From GCA-002731945 sp036344135 (lineage in GTDB: Bacteria > Pseudomonadota > Alphaproteobacteria > MED-G09), in NCBI GenBank assembly GCA_036344135.1, contig JAYYUG010000035.1, forward strand, positions 1 through 16,548: DNA of 16,548 nucleotides. Direction: 5' to 3'. Within the stretch, counting starts at the first letter, position 1. The number at the start of each line of letters is the position of its first letter. Below the pieces are notes generated by a model. That model was not told where the DNA came from, did not search any database, and saw nothing but the letters and a program-made list of their open reading frames with translations. This document shows, in pieces, positions 13,906 through 16,548 of this stretch. The position numbers were made by a program, and so were the translations under genes.

Positions 13906-14256
13906 CTAAAACTCCAAACCTGTTTCTCTTGCTTTTTCTGCCAATGCTTTAATTCTTCCATGGTATTTATATCCCCCTCTATCAAAATATACTTTTTTTA
14001 CTCCCGCCTTAATTGATCTTTCAGCAATCAATTTACCAACTGCTAATGCACTGGCAATGTTACCATCTTCTTTTTTCATTTTATTGTTTAGAGAGGAGGC
14101 GTGTGCCAGTGTCTTTCCACTATTATCATCAATAATCTGGGCATAAATATGATTAGAGGATCTAAAAACTGAGAGTCTAATTTTTTCTGCAGAACTGGAT
14201 CTAAGTTTCTTACGAACTCTAAATTTCCTTTTTATTTTCTTTAATTTTATACTCAT
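13906..14256 (-). CDS. rplR: 50S ribosomal protein L18
   Basis: A 116-residue L18, which carries 5S rRNA into the central protuberance with L5. A strongly basic N-terminus (KLKKIKRKFRVRKKLR) precedes RLSVFRSSNHIYAQIIDD (27-44). The end VYFDRGGYKYHGRIKALAEKARETGLEF has the invariant FDRGG and the closing helix. Start ATG at 14256, 8 bp after rplF. Confidence 0.97.
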   Translation of the reverse strand: MSIKLKKIKRKFRVRKKLRSSSAEKIRLSVFRSSNHIYAQIIDDNSGKTLAHASSLNNKMKKEDGNIASALAVGKLIAERSIKAGVKKVYFDRGGYKYHGRIKALAEKARETGLEF

Positions 14257-14264
14257 TCTAAATA

Positions 14265-14798
14265 TTATTTTTTCTTACCTTCTTTTCTAAATATATACTC
14301 ATTTTCATATTTTATCCCCTTTCCCTTATAAGGTTCTGGGGGTCTAAATGCTCTAATTTCTGCAGCAACCTGGCCAACTTTTTGTTTATCTATTCCACTA
14401 ACTAAAATCTCAGTTTGTGAGGCTGTTTCTATTTTTATATCGTCAGGTGGTTCATAATTAATATCGTGACTAAATCCAAGGGATAAATGAAGATTCTTAC
14501 CTTTCATTTGAGCTCTATAACCAACCCCATTTATTTCAAGCCTTTTTGAATAGCCTTCACTTACACCTATAACACTATTATAAATTAACGATCTTTGAAG
14601 CCCCCACTTAGAAAGACCCACTTCTTTGTCTTTCTCAAGATAAATAGATAATAGATTTTCCTCAAGCTTAACTTTGGTTCCAGTAAAGATTGGGGTATCT
14701 ATCTCTCCTTTTGGACCAGTGATTATAATACGAGAATCACTGACATTAGCTTTAACGCCTTCGGGTATTTCAATAATTGCTTTTCCTATTCTAGACAT
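14265..14798 (-). CDS. rplF: 50S ribosomal protein L6
   Basis: A 177-residue L6, the same length as in E. coli. MSRIGKAIIEIPEGV opens the first of two similar domains. The second carries LEINGVGYRAQMKGKNLHLSLGFSH (87-111) and ends with IRAFRPPEPYKGKGIKYENE, the conserved element near the sarcin-ricin loop and factor-binding site. It lies 18 bp after rpsH and 8 bp before rplR. Confidence 0.98.
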   Translation of the reverse strand: MSRIGKAIIEIPEGVKANVSDSRIIITGPKGEIDTPIFTGTKVKLEENLLSIYLEKDKEVGLSKWGLQRSLIYNSVIGVSEGYSKRLEINGVGYRAQMKGKNLHLSLGFSHDINYEPPDDIKIETASQTEILVSGIDKQKVGQVAAEIRAFRPPEPYKGKGIKYENEYIFRKEGKKK

Positions 14799-14816
14799 AT
14801 TAAAAAGATCCTAAAG

Positions 14817-15215
14817 TTAAAATACTTCACACAAAATTTCACCTCCGACATTAGCAGTTCTTGCTGCACTGTCAGACATTACACCCTTAGGTGTAGATAT
14901 TATCGAAATACCTAAACCATTTCTTACTAATGGCATTCCTCTCACAGACGAATAAATTCTTCTACCGGGTTTTGAAATCCTATTAATTTCTCTAATTACC
15001 GATTCACCATCATGATATTTTAGATCAATCTGTATTTCAGATTTCCCATTATCAAACTCCGTCTTTGAAAATCCTCTAATAAAACCCTCCTCCTCTAATA
15101 CCTCAAGAACATTAATTCTTAAATTGGAGCTTGGGCTTCCAACTGTATCTTTTCCTCTAAGATAGGCATTCCTTATCCTAGTGATCATATCTCCTATTGG
15201 GTCATTTATATTCAT
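14817..15215 (-). CDS. rpsH: 30S ribosomal protein S8
   Basis: A 132-residue S8, a primary 16S rRNA binder. DPIGDMITRIRNAY (5-18) is the N-terminal signature, and GMPLVRNGLGISIISTPKGVMSD (94-116) followed by GGEILCEVF forms the rRNA-binding C-terminal part. In E. coli S8 represses the spc operon through an rplE leader site; whether that applies here cannot be seen. GAGGA precedes the ATG and overlaps the rpsN stop, a 6-bp gap. Confidence 0.98.
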   Translation of the reverse strand: MNINDPIGDMITRIRNAYLRGKDTVGSPSSNLRINVLEVLEEEGFIRGFSKTEFDNGKSEIQIDLKYHDGESVIREINRISKPGRRIYSSVRGMPLVRNGLGISIISTPKGVMSDSAARTANVGGEILCEVF

Positions 15216-15221
15216 TTTTCC

Positions 15222-15527
15222 TCACCAACTTGATTTTACTACGCCAGGCAGTTTGCCATCAGAGGCTAACTCTCTTAAAGCAATCCTAGATAATCCAAAC
15301 TTTCTATAAAAACCCCTAGGTCTACCAGTTAAAGAGCATCTATTCCTTATTCTTGATTTGCTAGAGTTCCTAGGAAGTTTTGATAGTTTAAGTCTAGCTT
15401 CAAACCTTTCTTCGGCTGAAACATCCCTATTATTTGCTATCGAAAGCAAAGAAGATCTTTTCCCTTGGTATTTAGACCATAACCTTCTTCTTTTTAAATC
15501 TCTTTGAACTAAGCTCACTTTTGCCAT
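15222..15527 (-). CDS. rpsN: 30S ribosomal protein S14 (zinc-free type)
   Basis: A 101-residue S14, the long zinc-free form: only one cysteine (in NRCSLTGRPRG, about residues 62-72), so no CxxC zinc ribbon. KLPRNSSKSRIRNRCSLTGR and FGLSRIALRELASDGKLPGV are diagnostic. S14 is in the head of the small subunit. AAGGA lies ahead of the ATG at 15527, and rplE ends 10 bp upstream. Confidence 0.98.
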   Translation of the reverse strand: MAKVSLVQRDLKRRRLWSKYQGKRSSLLSIANNRDVSAEERFEARLKLSKLPRNSSKSRIRNRCSLTGRPRGFYRKFGLSRIALRELASDGKLPGVVKSSW

Positions 15528-15537
15528 TTTTTAATCC

Positions 15538-16101
15538 TTATAAATTTCCGAAAGGAAAATTAAATCCCCTCAACAAAGCTAGACCTTCTTCATCATTATT
15601 TGCAGTCGTAGAAATTATAATATCCATCCCCCAGACATCCGTTACATCCTCATAATTGATTTCTGGAAAAATCAAATGCTCTTTAATACCAAATGCGTAA
15701 TTTCCATTTCCATCAAAACTTTTAACATTTAGCCCTCTGAAGTCTCTTACTCTAGGTAAAGCGATATTTACTAGGCGATCAATAAATTCGTACATTTTTT
15801 GCTTCCGCAATGTAACCTTGACACCAATAGGAAGCCCTTCTCTCAATTTAAAGCCTGCTATTGCTTTTTTTGAGATAGTTTTTATAGGCTTTTGACCAGA
15901 AATAACTTTTAAAGATTCAAAAGCAGAATTTATTTTCTTGCTATCCGTAACATTTAATCCAATACCCATATTCAGAACAACCTTATTGAATTTTGGGGCC
16001 TCCATAGTATTCTCATACCCAAAAGCTTTTACTAATTCCGGTAAACATTTTTTTACATAATGCTTTTGTAGTCTTGGAATATAATTCTCTGTACTAGGCA
16101 T
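15538..16101 (-). CDS. rplE: 50S ribosomal protein L5
   Basis: A 187-residue L5, binding 5S rRNA and contacting the small subunit. Key stretches are FNKVVLNMGIG (39-49 counted from the upstream TTG), ISGQKPIKTISKKAIAGFK, GLPIGVKVTLRKQKMYEF and ALPRVRDFRGLNVKSFDGNGNY. The N-terminus (YIPRLQKHYVKKCLPEL) is longer than in E. coli (179 residues) and alphaproteobacterial in style. I place the start at ATG 16101, which has GGGAG eight bases upstream, rather than the adjacent TTG at 16104. It overlaps the end of rplX by 8 bp. Confidence 0.96.
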   Translation of the reverse strand: MPSTENYIPRLQKHYVKKCLPELVKAFGYENTMEAPKFNKVVLNMGIGLNVTDSKKINSAFESLKVISGQKPIKTISKKAIAGFKLREGLPIGVKVTLRKQKMYEFIDRLVNIALPRVRDFRGLNVKSFDGNGNYAFGIKEHLIFPEINYEDVTDVWGMDIIISTTANNDEEGLALLRGFNFPFGNL

Positions 16102-16405
16102 CAATTAAACTCCCAGATTTCTTGGAAAACCTAACTTTTTTTCCTTTTTTATTATTCATAAAACCTACACGTGTTGGCGCCTTACTCTTCGCATCAACGA
16201 CCATAATATTTGAAATATGGATCGTACTTTCTTCAGAAATTATACCACCGGAATCATCTTGAGATGGTTTTTTGTGTTTCTTTACAATGTTAATTCCCTG
16301 AACAATCACACTTTCATCAACAATGCTGATAACTTGACCTTCTTTCCCTTTATCACGTCCAGCAATTACAAACACCTTGTCTCCTTTTTTAATTTTTCTA
16401 GCCAT
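16094..16405 (-). CDS. rplX: 50S ribosomal protein L24
   Basis: A 103-residue L24, an assembly initiator of the large subunit. The KOW motif KKGDKVFVIAGRDKGKEGQV (6-25) is textbook, followed by VIVQGINIVKKHKKPSQD (33-50). The C-terminal KAPTRVGFMNNKKGKKVRFSKKSG is conserved. The ATG shares its A with the rplN TAA (TAATG), and its 3' end overlaps rplE. Confidence 0.97.
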   Translation of the reverse strand: MARKIKKGDKVFVIAGRDKGKEGQVISIVDESVIVQGINIVKKHKKPSQDDSGGIISEESTIHISNIMVVDAKSKAPTRVGFMNNKKGKKVRFSKKSGSLIDA

Positions 16406-16548
16406 TAGATTACCTCCGGAGCTAAGGACACTATCTTCATTAAATTTTTATTTCGCAATTCCCTCGTTACCGGTCCAAATATCCTTGTTCCTATCGGTTC
16501 ACCTTGGGGATTAACTAAGACCGCAGCATTAGAATCAAATCTAATGGC
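16405..16548 (-). CDS. rplN: 50S ribosomal protein L14 (C-terminal part only)
   Basis: The last 47 codons of rplN enter from the right edge. They read AIRFDSNAAVLVNPQGEPIG and then TRIFGPVTRELRNKNLMKIV and SLAPEVI before TAA at 16407-16405. FGPVTRELR and the LAPEV ending are unmistakable for L14, which forms part of the subunit interface. The stop overlaps the rplX start by one base. CCTCCGGAG near 16411-16419 supplies the GGAGG ribosome binding site for rplX on the minus strand. Confidence 0.96.
   Translation of the reverse strand, partial: AIRFDSNAAVLVNPQGEPIGTRIFGPVTRELRNKNLMKIVSLAPEVI

Overview
The window looks like chromosomal DNA of an AT-rich, tightly packed alphaproteobacterium. I judge it probably marine and streamlined, which is inference. 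The taxonomic signal comes from the ribosomal block. The order is rplN-rplX-rplE-rpsN-rpsH-rplF-rplR-rpsE-rpmD-rplO-secY-adk-rpsM-rpsK-rpoA-rplQ, with adk between secY and rpsM and no rpmJ or rpsD there. That is the usual alphaproteobacterial arrangement. RpoA and S13 also carry alpha-type wording (for example KKVDELELSVRSANCLK at the start of the RpoA C-terminal domain).

Layout. (1) 1-4180, minus strand: a likely six-gene catabolic operon. In transcription order it encodes a small two-helix membrane protein, a membrane desaturase/hydroxylase with three histidine boxes, an NAD(P)H-dependent MDR oxidoreductase, a glyoxalase-like VOC protein, an extradiol-type ring-cleavage dioxygenase and the start of an MhpA-type flavin hydroxylase. 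Together these suggest hydroxylation and meta-cleavage of an aromatic or lipophilic compound; the substrate cannot be read from the sequence. (2) 4312-4962, plus strand: tRNA-Asn(GTT) and a short Coq4-like protein. (3) 4965-7852, minus strand: glucokinase translationally coupled to a family 3 glycoside hydrolase, a small glucoside-to-glucose-6-phosphate module. The glucokinase reading frame has no ATG/GTG/TTG ahead of its ATP-binding motif and seems to begin at ATA. (4) 7992-8264, plus strand: a small acidic lipoprotein. (5) 8287-16548, minus strand: the spc and alpha ribosomal operons, with a near-consensus promoter between adk and rpsM.

Neighbours are packed closely: three ATGA stop/start overlaps, several 2-15 bp gaps, and two convergent gene pairs separated by only 2 and 22 bp. 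No gene-free stretch reaches 300 bp; the longest are 4181-4311 and 7853-7991, and both hold candidate promoters. I see no insertion sequence, CRISPR array, integrase or phage gene.
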